From positions 23,261,729 through 23,325,728 of the forward strand of contig CM049314.1 in NCBI GenBank assembly GCA_026874595.1: a stretch of 64,000 nucleotides of DNA. The letters run 5' to 3'. The notes below the pieces were generated by a model, which saw nothing but the letters and a program-made list of their open reading frames with translations, made no database searches and was not told where the DNA came from. The position numbers were made by a program, and so were the translations under genes. Of the stretch, positions 50,938 to 62,983 are shown piece by piece (position 1 is the first letter of the stretch; each line of letters starts with the position of its first letter). Origin of the DNA: Sipunculus nudus. Its lineage: Eukaryota > Annelida > Sipuncula > Golfingiida > Sipunculidae.

Positions 50938-51920
50938 GATTTAATCCTGCACGTTGGAGCTTGGGTAAATGGCTAGTAACAACACGCTCAATATCAGAGA
51001 GTCCACGTCATCAGGACTACATTGGCCCTGACCAACACGTCTGACCGTAGCCACCCTGTAGTGACTTTAAGAGTAGACATAGATCTGATCGAAACAATCG
51101 ACCATCGTAGGTCATCACAGATTTCGTCCCTGAAGTCAGATAAAATATGCCCTACATTGAGTGAATGATATAATTGTTAAATTTTTAAAAATTGACAGAT
51201 ATTTGAAAAAACTACCGAGTCCCCAGAGACTAAATATATCACATTAACACAACTTTACCTTTTACACTTCTCAAATTCAAGAGTAAAAGCAACGCATATG
51301 ATATGACACATTAATTATTATAAACACTAAAACGATAATCGTACTCATGTCAATTGTTAATTAATTGTTAATTAAATGTTAATTCATTGTTAATTCAGCA
51401 CTTATTAATTTATGATATAGAATTACAGAAATCAGAGGTAGAACCCGTTTCAAATGCAAAAGCCTCGGGGTATGGTTGGTTTCTTGACACAAGAAATGAT
51501 TGAATGAAATTTTAATTAAAGGGATTCAGAAAACATGAATCGATTTAAGACTTGGTGATAGAAAAAGAATGACCTGTAGGATTTCTTTTATGTTAAAGAG
51601 ATGAAGGAATTCTCCGGCAGGTCTGTGCCATGATCAGCCACAAGAGAGACTTATAGATTTATTAGATCTACAGTATAGCTGTATCCATTAAAATTGAACA
51701 GAGTGCTCTCATTAAAACTTATAAATCATATAATTGAACAATACATATATTTAATCAGAGTAAACATGAAGCCAAGTGGCGTTCCTTTTATGAGTGTAAT
51801 TGTGTCGCCCATGTTTTATATACGCCATGTCTTCGGTATATAAAAACTCGGATTCCCTGGAAATTGGAACAAACAACTTATAGGGACGCTTGTCATGCAT
51901 CTGCATGAAATCAGTTTTTA

Positions 51921-52438
51921 CAGGTAATGTTGGACTACTCGAGTCTATTTTGTTTAGGACCAGGACTCTGACTCGGACTTAATGGTCCTGGACTCTGACT
52001 TGTACTCGGACTCGGAGGTAACGTCTCGAGAAATACGGCCGATCTCTGCTGGACGCCAGTAGAAAATAAAACTCGCATAATGTATTGAGATTGTGCATAT
52101 TTGTGAAATACCAACAGAATACTTAAAAAAATAAGAAAATAAATATCAAGTTTTAGCTCTGCATTGGGGCTAAACTTATTTGAACATTCAATTAATGGGC
52201 ACTTGAAACTGACATAATGTGCTTGATTATCTATATTATTCTTCTTAAATTTCTTTAGAAGAATATTTCTATTGGAATCAGATTTAAATGGACCCGAGTT
52301 CCAAATGACTTGGACGAGAAAGTGGACTTGGACTCGAATCTCAACGATTCGGACTTGGACTTTGACTCGAGTGGCCAGGTGTCGGACTTGCACTCGGACT
52401 CATAAAATAAACGCCACTTGGACTCGACAATATCACTG
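51921..52438 (+). mobile_element. hAT-like MITE with ACTCGGACTC repeats, copy 2
   Basis: Left end CAGGTAATGTTGGACTACTC; right end GGACTCGACAATATCACTG. The inverted ends pair with each other and with 38745. The interior shares TTTTAGCTCTGCATTGGGGC with copy 1. Confidence 0.65.
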
Positions 52439-54146
52439 GTTTTATCTGTTAATTTGCTCTATAAATGGTACATGTATTTTACCATTTGATTAATATTGCA
52501 GTTGTGCGGTTATTTTTTTGCGCGGGTTTTTACACCAAATTTCCATCACTTTAAGATAAACACACTCTGACTCAATAAACCGTTCTTCAGACATCTTGTG
52601 GAAACACATGAAGAAACACATCGAATTCTCCCTAATCATTCATATGGCGCCCTATTCAACACCGTGGTATTGCTCTAGAGCGCTTGACTATATAAAACAT
52701 TTTACATTACTAAGATAAGCATATGTTAAAATAAAACCATACAGATTGCAGGCACCTGATAAAACTTACACTAATAATACTAAACATTTATGCAGAAATG
52801 AAAAGATAAGGTTTATTAAACATTTTCCTAAAAGATAACAAGAGCGCCAAGGTCTTGAGTGAAAGTGGCAAGGTGTTCAGGCGCTGCCATGCATGAATGG
52901 CCGATCACCATATATAAACGTTCGGGTTAAAAGCAGCTTCCACAGTTTGCTACCTGCTGATCGTAGAGCACGGCCAGATGAAGAAGGCTGTAAGAGATCT
53001 GTAATGTAAGCTGGCGATTGTCCATTCAGGATAGAAGTAAAAATTACTGGTCGCAACAATTTGTTTTGCAACCTAAATCCGACTGGTAATCAATGCAAAG
53101 CTTGAAGATATGCGGTTATAAGTCACGCCATTGCCCGCCACAGATGAGTTTGCAGTACAAGTTTAAATTTTGTGTAGTCTGGGCAATTCTGACTCTTTCA
53201 TACCATGCAGGATAGGATTGTACATGGTCAAGTATTGATGTAACTAGTGCATGCACCACAGACTTTGCTCTGTGATTTGACTAGTATGATCGTATCCGAA
53301 TGTTATTTCCTGGGAGCATATATCAAGATCAGGCAACTATAAGGCAACTACTATACATGATCATGCATAGTGAGGGCACAATCAAATGTCACTTATCAGT
53401 TTTTCAGTAAACTGAGCCCCTAAGAGTCAATCACAAAGATAACCGAAAAGTATATCCAAATGGCACGACTTTGTTACAACGATTAAATATAAACAATAGA
53501 CCGTATGTTTATCAGGATATATAAGAATAGCAGCAAATGGTTTTCATTTAAATACCCATCTGCAGTATCACAGCGCCTTTACACTTGTCATTTTGCGCTT
53601 AAATAATTTATACAGATCAATTAAAAAATGTTCGAAAGCTTGATTGAGAAATCAATTGAAATTAGAGTAAATGATCCACTGGTAGCAAGGTTTTGGGAAA
53701 ATATAGAAAGAATTAATCTACAGAACTATAGGACTAAAGAAAACCAGACTGATGCGGATTTGTGGCCTAGTGCGGACAGAGTAAACCGATTCACGATCCG
53801 GAATCTTTGCCGGTGCGGACGCGGCCTAAGAATATTCACATTGTCTGTGTGACGTCAATCGAACGTCATCCCACAAAAGATAGCATGTCTAAAGTACGAA
53901 AAACTATAACAGTGATATGAAGGTAATACTCTCTTAAATAATTATGCTTACGTTTCTCTTGCCTGATTTTATGCATATTCTCATTTAGTATCTGTTTAAT
54001 TTGGTTCAAAAGCTAAACAGATTTGAAACAAATATATCAAAATATCAGATAGTCAGGGCTGCCAAGTATTAGGTGATCAAAACCATGTTCTGTTTTTTAA
54101 ATATGCCATGAAATTGCGTACAAGAGTATGTAATGGAACCATGTTA
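52439..54146. other. No gene seen between the SRCR-like copies
   Basis: Apart from the MITE at 51921-52438, the spacer of the tandem pair shows only short unrecognised open frames. Confidence 0.5.
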
Positions 54147-56253
54147 TCAATAACATTCCAGTATTATTGCGAATGTCGTGTCACACACCTGGGCGTTCCT
54201 GCGACATTCATTTAGAGTGTGCCTTGATAAACATCCAGGTGCCATGTACGTCACGTTCATATCCTTAAAGACTTCAGGACGAAGGTATGTTTTGGGGATG
54301 ATCCCTTTATGGAGGTAGATTGCGAAACTGTACCTCAGTTGTCTACAGGCGTTCTTTGGCCAGCGATCCAGACTTAGTCTGCGGTAACAAATGAAGTCCC
54401 ATGCCTTATCAAACCACAAGAGCGCTCCCGCCCCTTGATTACAGGTGCCACTGAGTCGAAGTTTGCCTGAAAAATGACACAAACAACAATCTCTAAAGAG
54501 TTTTAGATAGCCAAAAGTAATCACACTAGATACAAATACACTACACGGATTATAACATGAATCCAGAATTTCTCTCCTGTTAGGATTTTAAATAACCAAA
54601 ACATAATCACAATAGAGAGTAAAATATATATGGATTTATAACATGAATTTAGCATTGTTGCTTTAAAGTCTCATATATTGGATACGTCCTGGAATGCATG
54701 GAAGTTCTTTCACGTTTCACTTTAGAACAATGGTTCCTTTACACGAGTACGATATTGTCATCACCTGCCTGTTGAAGATGAAATACAAGGCAGAACAAAA
54801 GACTATACATGTACTTGCTATCATTGAACCCATGCCATGGTAGAAAGCTGGAAGACCATTTTCTATCTTTGAAGTAAATAATGTCAGTAATGGGGCATTC
54901 ACATATTCACGGATAGCAACACGGATAATCCCGGAGCATCGTTCCGGAATCATCCGTGTTATCTACGGAACTGCCGTGTAAACACCGGGCGTCACCGTGT
55001 TAACACCGTGTTGCATCCGTAGTGATCCTTGGTGCACCAACATGATCGGAGAAAAAACTTAAACCTGCACCCGGAAAGTGCCGGTCTCAGTACGGAGCTC
55101 CCGGTGGCTACACGGTGACTCCCGGATGTATACGGTGGCTACACGGAGGTGCACGGTGCCTACAAGGAGTGATACGGATGATTTTTCATCCGTGTACTCC
55201 GGGACGAAAAATTGTGCAGGTTTAATTTTTTCTCCGAACTTGCCGGTGCGCCAAGGATCACTATGGATGCAACACGGTGTTAACACGGTGATGCCCGGAG
55301 TTTACACGGTGATGACGGAGTTAACACGGATAATCCCGGAACGATGATCCGGGATGATCCGTGATGCTATCCGTGAATGTGTGAAAGGGGCTTAAGTAGG
55401 ATGTATTTTTATTAAACTGTCCGGAGATTTGTATTAAGTATGTAAATGTAATGTATTTTTATATAGAACTACGATTTCAGTAACGGTGAGAGCAAACTAA
55501 AACAGCCACAGCGATAACACACTTATTAAAGTTTTCAACGGAATAATTATATCTAGATATATGCGAAACGTCTGACAATGTACGATTGATAATGTTCGAG
55601 ATGTTCCTACTGTATTAAAGTCTCCCTCCTAAGGCGTTGTTCATAAAAATAACCCGGAGATAGAGAGATTTATCCTGTGTGCACACGCGCGCACACACAC
55701 ATTCACATGTATATCATAATGTCCGTTTATAGATTATATTCAGCGTTACTTCTGGCAGCTGCAATATTCTCATCAAGTGAAACTTGGTACGAAAGTCGGA
55801 ATGGACGCAATGGAGAGAGACAGAGACAGAGAAAGAGAACATAGAGAGACATCAAATTTTACGACCTGCATGTATATTTTACATATGTAAGACATTTCCT
55901 ACCTGACGTAACCATTTTGAAGTTATTTTAAAACATCTGGTATCCTTTCTATAACTCATGGATGTTGTCACTGGTATTGTTAAGGACCCGACGAGCAGCA
56001 GCTGACAAGAACCATCACCTCCCTCTATATTACCAGCTTCACACCCTTCAGTAGAAAGACAGGCGAGTACACAAGCGCTATCAGAGATGGCTCCGGCACC
56101 TTTAATGACTCTGTGCGTGTTTAGTAAAGTCACGAAACAGTTTTGGTGAATAGTAAAAATACCTTTTGGGTATGGACGGAGAGTTGATGTCTGCGCAGAA
56201 TAAGTGTTTAGAGTCAAGAAAATCAAGATGTTCCAGAACTTTCTGCGGTCCAT
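54147..56253 (-). pseudogene. Secreted PAN/apple-like + SRCR-like gene, copy B, with 1-nt deletion at exon 1 end
   Basis: Paralogue of the copy at 49.3-50.9 kb. Exon 1 is 56253-55903 (ATG 56253, donor CAG|GTAGGA). Exon 2 is 54466-54147 (acceptor TTTTTCAG). Exon 1 has a signal peptide, then the same CFVTLLNTH, SDSAC, CLSTEGCEAG and LLLVGSLT blocks. Exon 2 reads GKLRLSGTC, FICYRR, WPKNACRQLRY, GCLSRH, NECRRN, CDTT, ECY: an SRCR-like domain with one extra cysteine, intact to its stop. Exon 1 is 351 nt against 352 in copy A. One T is missing in AAATGGTTACGTCAG, so the consensus donor leaves in phase 0 while exon 2 needs phase 1, giving a stop about 31 codons in. A weaker donor (C|GTCAGG) would restore phase, so a functional product is not excluded. 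The intron carries a fold-back MITE absent from copy A. Confidence 0.6.
54897..55386. mobile_element. 490-bp fold-back MITE in the intron of SRCR-like copy B
   Basis: Ends TTCACATATTCACGGATAGC and GCTATCCGTGAATGTGTGAA are inverted. Further inner arms pair over most of the length (CACGGATAATCCCGGA, CCGTGTTAACACCG, GGAGAAAAAACTTAAACCTG). GGGGC flanks both sides (54892-54896, 55387-55391), a possible 5-bp target duplication. Confidence 0.8.
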
Positions 56254-57189
56254 TATTTTGTTCTGACTGGAACCTACTCCGCCGAATGACAAGGACTTAA
56301 AAATGGTGTACGTTCAATATCCGGATACAATCTGCAGCCCGTTTTTTTGAGGTTACCAAGCATCTTCGACCACTGTACATTTAATCAATATTTTACACTG
56401 GTCTTTAGGTCTACAGATCACAATTTCTGAAGTTTCCACCAGACAACATACCAAGAATGTATCTAGGCTTCCATAATTTGAGAAAAACCGTAGAATATCC
56501 TTGGAAATATATTCCTGAAATAATAATTATTTAAAATGCTCTGAATTTTGTCATTGCATTTAAAAATTTTATTACAGGTTAATGGCCAGCTATGACAAAC
56601 GAAACGGAGTATATTTACCTTTAAAAATATTTGTACTTGCATAAACTAAACTTCAGTATAAAAATGACTTGTAAAAGGTTGAAGAAAAATTTTGGGAAAA
56701 TCTAAATCAGTGCAAAATTTAAATCAAATTTAACGTTTCAGAAAAAAAATTAAGTATTTGCGAATTAAGCCATTTAAAAATTCATATATATATATATATC
56801 ATATATATAGCCATCTATATAATACACTAAAAAAACTTATTTTGTTAATTAAATGCCTTAAATTGCAAAGTGGTATTTCCAAAACCTTCTCTGGGCTCTG
56901 TTGGAAACATAGTCGCCTCATAACACCTTCGAATAGGGCCATTTTTACAATATTGCAAATGGGACACTCACCCAGAACTTAAAGTCTTGAGGCAGCCATA
57001 GTGATTCCTGAAAATAATACATAATATACAAAAACATACAAAACTGTATATAATTAATTAGATATAACGAATTTAAAAATAAATTTTTGCAACTGGTCAA
57101 CTGATATTCTAAAATGAAAAGAGGATATTTTATGTTCAAGTTTATGAATCACAGCCATTTAATATCATTGTTATGTCCAAATTATTCCA

Positions 57190-57191
<2 letters not shown>

Positions 57192-57230
<39 letters not shown>
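57192..57230. repeat. (AAT)n microsatellite
   Basis: AAT trinucleotide run followed by an ACT/ACA-rich stretch. Confidence 0.95.
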
Positions 57231-57232
<2 letters not shown>

Positions 57233-57429
57233 ATTACTACTACAACAACAACTACTACTACTACTTATGGTAATGATAATAATTTATTATTTATATTGCG
57301 CTCATACCAGGTGCATCTGCTTATGAACAAATTACAATGTTGTTGTATACTTGAATAAATAATGATAGAACAGTTATATCACAGTTTTATCACAAGTTAA
57401 AATACTAAATTACATGTAGATTATATTAT

Positions 57430-57545
57430 TGCGAAGGAACGAGATACTTTTGTATGGAACAAGATAATAAACGTGAGGGAACGAGATACTCTCGCGCGGA
57501 AACGTGATAATTATCGCTTGGGAACAAGATATTTTTTTTTCGTGT
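57430..57545. repeat. Short imperfect tandem repeat of GGGAACGAGATA type
   Basis: GGAACGAGATAC, GGAACAAGATAA, GGAACGAGATAC, GGAAACGTGATAA and GGAACAAGATAT recur at about 25-30-bp spacing. Confidence 0.6.
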
Positions 57546-60206
57546 GTCCTATACGACCCACCTTACGTTTGTGAATGAGGCATTCTTTTGGGGTACAGTC
57601 TCCTCATAAGACCTGCAGAGCGCTCACCCTTAACCGAAAGCGTTTTTCACAAATACTCTAAGTCTGCACATTACAAAAATATTTGAATGCTTCAGCATTG
57701 ATTAGACTGGAAGCAGTTCAAAGGAAGCTTGCTTTAAGTGACGTAACATTATTTCATTTTTCCCTTATATTATAATAAGAGGACTGATCTTGAAATCTGG
57801 TTTTAAGCCATCCTGGCATTGAAAGGCTTATAGATTCATTAGTTTATTTCTATATCCATAATGGATTGGAAATATTGTGTGTGTTTAAAGACATACCCCC
57901 ATCCCCCTTTTTTTGTTTACTTTCTTCTGCCATTTTCTGTATGCGCTAGATGTCAAATATGGTTGATTTTCAATTTAGCGCACAATATTAGTCCAATGTC
58001 GCAGATTTGCACCTGATATTTGTGTTTGACCCTACCCTTTTTCTTCAAGGTCGTACACTCCATAGCTGGTCCCCCGCTCAGTTCGGGGCCTGGGTCACTT
58101 GGCGATTTCATACATCTAGTTGGCCTTGGAACGCACCACCGGTAAGTGACCAGAAGAAACCCTGCGTAGTGAAATGACCCTCACACATGCCAGTTTCGTC
58201 GAGGACGAACGTCCGGGTGACCGGTGCATGCTTGAATTTAAAATATTCTTATGCATTCTGCGAGGATTTGTACCCACACCAGACTGGATTCAACGATTGT
58301 GGTTAAATTAGCATAAACATTTGAAGTGGTATGTGTATTAGCGCACGCGACTTCTTATCTCTAATTCACCTGTTTTATGCGTTATGGTTCTATATGTGAA
58401 TAGCCAGTCCATTGGTGTCTGTTTACTATGACAAGACTGTGTGACTGTAGGTCCTCTCTCGCGCATGCAAACGGTTTTAGAACGACATATTGGTGGATAC
58501 AATAATATTTGAAGGAGAAAACACTCCACGTATATTTAACACGCCTGGTATTTGAATAGATCCCTTTAAACGAACGCCCCCGCCCACAATGCACCGGGGC
58601 TTCTAGATACACCAACGGTGTAGGTGTAAACAGAGTTAACTGCGTTTCATATACTATATAGGCCACAGAAAATTGTTAGATCAGAGTTTTTTAAAGGCAA
58701 ATCACATGCGCATGGTTTTGTAATACGGACGTGATGAAAAAAAAATGGGAAGCATGAGCAAGTTGTATTCCTAGGTTGTGTTTTATTTGGTTTTGAAGTT
58801 TGATTGATGAGACATGTAACCCCGGCCGTCTCCCCAATCCCTAACTGAAGAGTAATATTTAGCAGGAAAGGTCTGACGTGATTCTGTCACTTAACACATT
58901 ATTTAAGAAATCCAATAAATCTTAGTTTTCATATTACTTCAAAACTTAAGATGGAATTGCGAAAAATGTTTTATTCTTCAAATGATTCCCTGTATAACCG
59001 AGCCTGTACGTAACATACTAACTATATAATAAAAGTTATTCTTTTTCATGTATCCCTATTAATGTGAAGTTTAAATGCACTCATCGGTTTAAACTAGGAG
59101 CTGCTTTAGGATAATATAGTATACCATGATTATTTATTGCCTCAAACGACTATACACACGCACTGTTTATCCTGGTTAAGAGAAATGATTCAAAATCATC
59201 TATCGTACTCATTTAGGATTTATACAAGATGTCTTTTCAGTATGAGCAGGTAAAATACATTATTACTTGCAGCTAACACTCGTCAACCTCTCAAGAGGCT
59301 TACATTTATGCATACTTGCCAGACCTTATATAAACTATGTACATGTTATATTTATTTGCAAGACATCAGAGCAACATATAATCCCTCTTTCAGTATAAGC
59401 AGATTGACCCATTAACGCCGCTGCAATAAAGAAGACCGTGTTCGGGGCCAGAGCAGGTCGGAAGCCTCACCTGTTTTCTAGCGTTCTCTAGCGCCTGGTG
59501 ACGTGTGTCCTCTGTCCACCCGTTGTTGGACATGCCTGCTTCTCAGACTTGGTCAAGTCATTATGAAGTGCTAAGGCGCTATAAATTAATCGACATGAGG
59601 GGAACCTCTTTTTAGTACCCGGCCCGGTCGTATTGCTCTTGAAGTCTCATGTTTTACGTAAAGACCGGCAGTATATGTATGTTTCTGCTTCATTATAATA
59701 ACCATTCAAAATTCAGAGAAAGCCATTTGGTGATTTTAAACTTAAATTGCCGTATTATTTTGACTTATCTATATGGGAGAAATCCTCTAACGTGCCCCTT
59801 TGTCCGTGTATGCTTTGGCCTGATCCGTGTTTATGCTCGAGTTACAAGAGTGATAACACTGTCTCTGCAACTTATATCTTACCAGTAAAATTATGATCAA
59901 AACCAGTTATCAATTTAGATACTTTATTAAGGTAAAGTGAGCTGACATGACAGAAATCTAAAAACAAAGAGAAAGGATGAATAGGACATGCTACCTAGAC
60001 TGATAAACCTCAAGGACATAATACAACACTGCACTCACATCACATCAATGTGAATGTTAATCTGAAATTTGAAGCGGGAATTATATGAATACGCAATGCC
60101 AGTGCATTTGATGCACACAGGGGTAAATTTGAACCACCAGCTTAACGTTGATAACTAAAATGTTGGAAGATAATAGCGTCGGAACTTTTGCATATAACAC
60201 TCGAAA

Positions 60207-60208
<2 letters not shown>

Positions 60209-60258
<50 letters not shown>
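60209..60258. repeat. (AT)n microsatellite
   Basis: About 50 bp of AT dinucleotides. Confidence 0.95.
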
Positions 60259-60261
<3 letters not shown>

Positions 60262-60487
60262 ATAAACGGAATTACACAAACTTAACTTACACTAGCGAAA
60301 GTAAAACCGGTTGTCGCACCGTTTTCTTCTTCTACATGAATACATGAATACATGGGGTATGAATCATGAGAGAACCATGTGTAAAGGGTACCAACACTCC
60401 CGGAACATTTGTATATCTGTGCCAGGGTGTTGCCCCCATCCACCCCCCACCCCCCCCCGCCTTTTCTTAGACCTTCTATGCCGGTTT

Positions 60488-60660
60488 CTGTGGCACAGGG
60501 GTAGAGAGAAGGACCCAAAGCGAAAAATCGTGAGTTCGAATCTCAGCCGAGGCGGAGGCCTAACGGGAAGACTGTGCCCAAAGGTTAGTTTCACTCACAA
60601 AACGAAAACGAGTGCGCTTTTCGGGGGTTCCCCGCTACTATGACGCAACAATTTGGATGA
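60488..60660 (+). mobile_element. tRNA-derived SINE (family 2), copy 3, 3'-truncated
   Basis: B box GTGAGTTCGAATCTCAGCC, then TTTCACTCACAAAACG and TTTTCGGGGGTTCCCCG. It stops before the TTAACACCAGG tail found in the other two copies. Confidence 0.7.
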
Positions 60661-60849
60661 AACATACCAAGGACTGGAACTTTGCAGATGTACATATAGT
60701 TATAGTTAAGCAAGCATTAAAATGGAGGCGTATACCTACACCAACAAAATTTACCTTGACAACAATATATAAAAAAAGACTCTCTATGCACCCTTTGGTA
60801 TCCCTTCCCCCGGCGTTCATCACATAGCCACATTCAACACTGCTCGGCC

Positions 60850-60852
<3 letters not shown>

Positions 60853-60901
<49 letters not shown>
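60853..60901. repeat. (AT)n microsatellite
   Basis: About 48 bp of AT dinucleotides, about 190 bp after SINE copy 3. Confidence 0.95.
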
Positions 60902-60903
<2 letters not shown>

Positions 60904-61839
60904 TGACTTCACTTTTCTGATATCCTCCGTCCGCCCCAGGTCTGTGCTTCACGTGGCACTGAGATACAATTAGGAAGTCCTTTTATGCGGTGATTTCTTC
61001 CTCATCGAGTTATGACAAATCGCTTATCAGATTCCTCTGCAGAAATTATTCACATGATATATCGACATGCGGAAACATAATATTAGTCATAGGCCATGTG
61101 GTTTGGTGCACACAAAATCTGAGAACAATATGGGCGGATGTATTCCACAACTGAAAGTTCCCGGCCTGAATGACGGCCTCCTTACTCATTGAGAGAGGAT
61201 GGCTCCATATAGCCGTATTACCACACTTGGCACGGATGCGAACACATTAGTTAATTTTCAAGGAACGCTGCTTCGCTTCAGATATATTTCTTACTTACAT
61301 GTCTTATTCAATAATTGATAAATTTTACGCATGCGCAATAAATGTAACGTGAATGCAATTGAAAGTTATCATGCACACGCACTTTACAGTATAACAACAC
61401 GTTGATTTAGGAAAATAATGCTAAATATATATGAATAGCTAGTGATGTAAAAACACTCAATGTTAATCTTAACGAGGTCCTATCGGAGACATCAAACCTC
61501 CGCCAGAATGATCCATGTGAAACTATACTGTGTAAGTCTGCACACCTGTCACGACTAAACAACCTCATCCCAGGTCACCTCCAGTACAAAGCCAACCGGT
61601 GATATCGATCAGTTGTTCTAATATAATGAAACAATAATAATAACAATGAAAGGATTATTCGAATTATATTCTAATGGTTTTCCGGCTTACCACCAACATT
61701 TAATGGACTATTTTTGTGTACATTCCTTACCCTCGACAATATTTTAACAAAATTAGTTCAGAACATTTTGTGTACACTTGTTGACAGACAAACAAAGGGT
61801 AAAGTATAATACCTCCCGCCCGTCTGTCAGAGACATTGT

Positions 61840-62560
61840 AACATGTATGAACAGTGCATCAACCCGCTATGTATTGTGTAATAAAGCGAAAAATTTGGTG
61901 TAATGAAATGCAAAGTACAAAATTATATGTACAATATGAAGCAATTTACAGTGTAATATTAAGAAGGCTATGGTATAATGAAATGTACAGGTTAATAGCA
62001 AGTAATTTAGATGTCAGTAACACGCAATACACAGTGATATAACATGTAATGTACAATGTACTAACACTTAATGTACAGTGTAATGAAATGTACACCATGC
62101 TAATATATACGATGTACAATCACTATGACACGTAATGTACAATTCAATATCAGACAGTTTACCGAGGTAAAGTTTAAAGTGCAATAACATTAAACCATGT
62201 AACAACATGCAATATGGGGTATACTTAAATAAGCACTAAGTGTAGTGTTCATTATTTATAGTTTACAGAAAAGAACGCACAGTGAAATAACACGTAAACT
62301 AGATTGTGATGTCATGCAGTCTGCAGTCTAAAGAAATGTAATGTGTAATTGCACGCAGTCTACAGTGTAATAACACGTTGAATACGGTGTTAAAATGTGG
62401 TGCACATCCACGTGATGTACAATGTAGTGACGAGAAAGATACAGCAGTGAAACGAAATATACGATGCAATAACACGTTGTATAATGTCATGACACCGATG
62501 TTAATGTTATAGCACGTAACGCATAATGTTATAACCCTTACAATGTAATGAAGCCTGTTG
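61840..62560. repeat. Heavily decayed minisatellite of TACAGTGTAATAACACG type
   Basis: The words ACAGTGTAAT, AACACGTAA, ATGTACAATGTA and TAATGAAATGTACA recur about every 20-40 bp over 700 bp, with no exact period left. Short open frames here are by-products. Confidence 0.6.
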
Positions 62561-62983
62561 AACAGTGTTAGCAACGAAACAAAAAATTTACTAAGTCTCA
62601 TAATGATTATCAAGCTTTCCTAACCCCTATATTTTACACAGGCTGATAAAATATGTGATAAAAAGTAATTCTAATTGACATTCCATAAATATACAGAGAG
62701 CGAAATAAGATTTTGATTGAATTAATATATATTTTTTGCATCACAACTGTAAATCATGTTCAGTGACTCGATATATGTAACGTTCGATAGAGCCAAAACA
62801 TTATGTTTCCTCTTTTAAGTACTTAGGACATGCATGCACATATATATTTATCTAACACACGGATAATTGGATGATTTTCAGTTTTTTTCTGTGAATACCC
62901 TTTCAACGAAGTGTAACGTAAAATCGCTTCTTTATAATATTAACAGAGATAGATCAAAGTAAAATCAGGTGTCATCTAAAGAA

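Larger units (their letters stand above)
56254..60487. other. No gene seen
   Basis: Simple repeats at 57.2 and 57.4-57.5 kb; GC-richer unassigned sequence at 58030-58230 and 59420-59640 that may be old repeats. Confidence 0.5.

Noticed and set aside
55059-55347. Open frames on both strands near 55.1-55.3 kb
   Set aside because: They lie wholly inside the fold-back MITE, and its inverted arms explain the mirrored frames.
56254-56292. Longer N-terminus for SRCR-like copy B
   Set aside because: It would need a TTG start. The ATG at 56253 aligns with the start of copy A.
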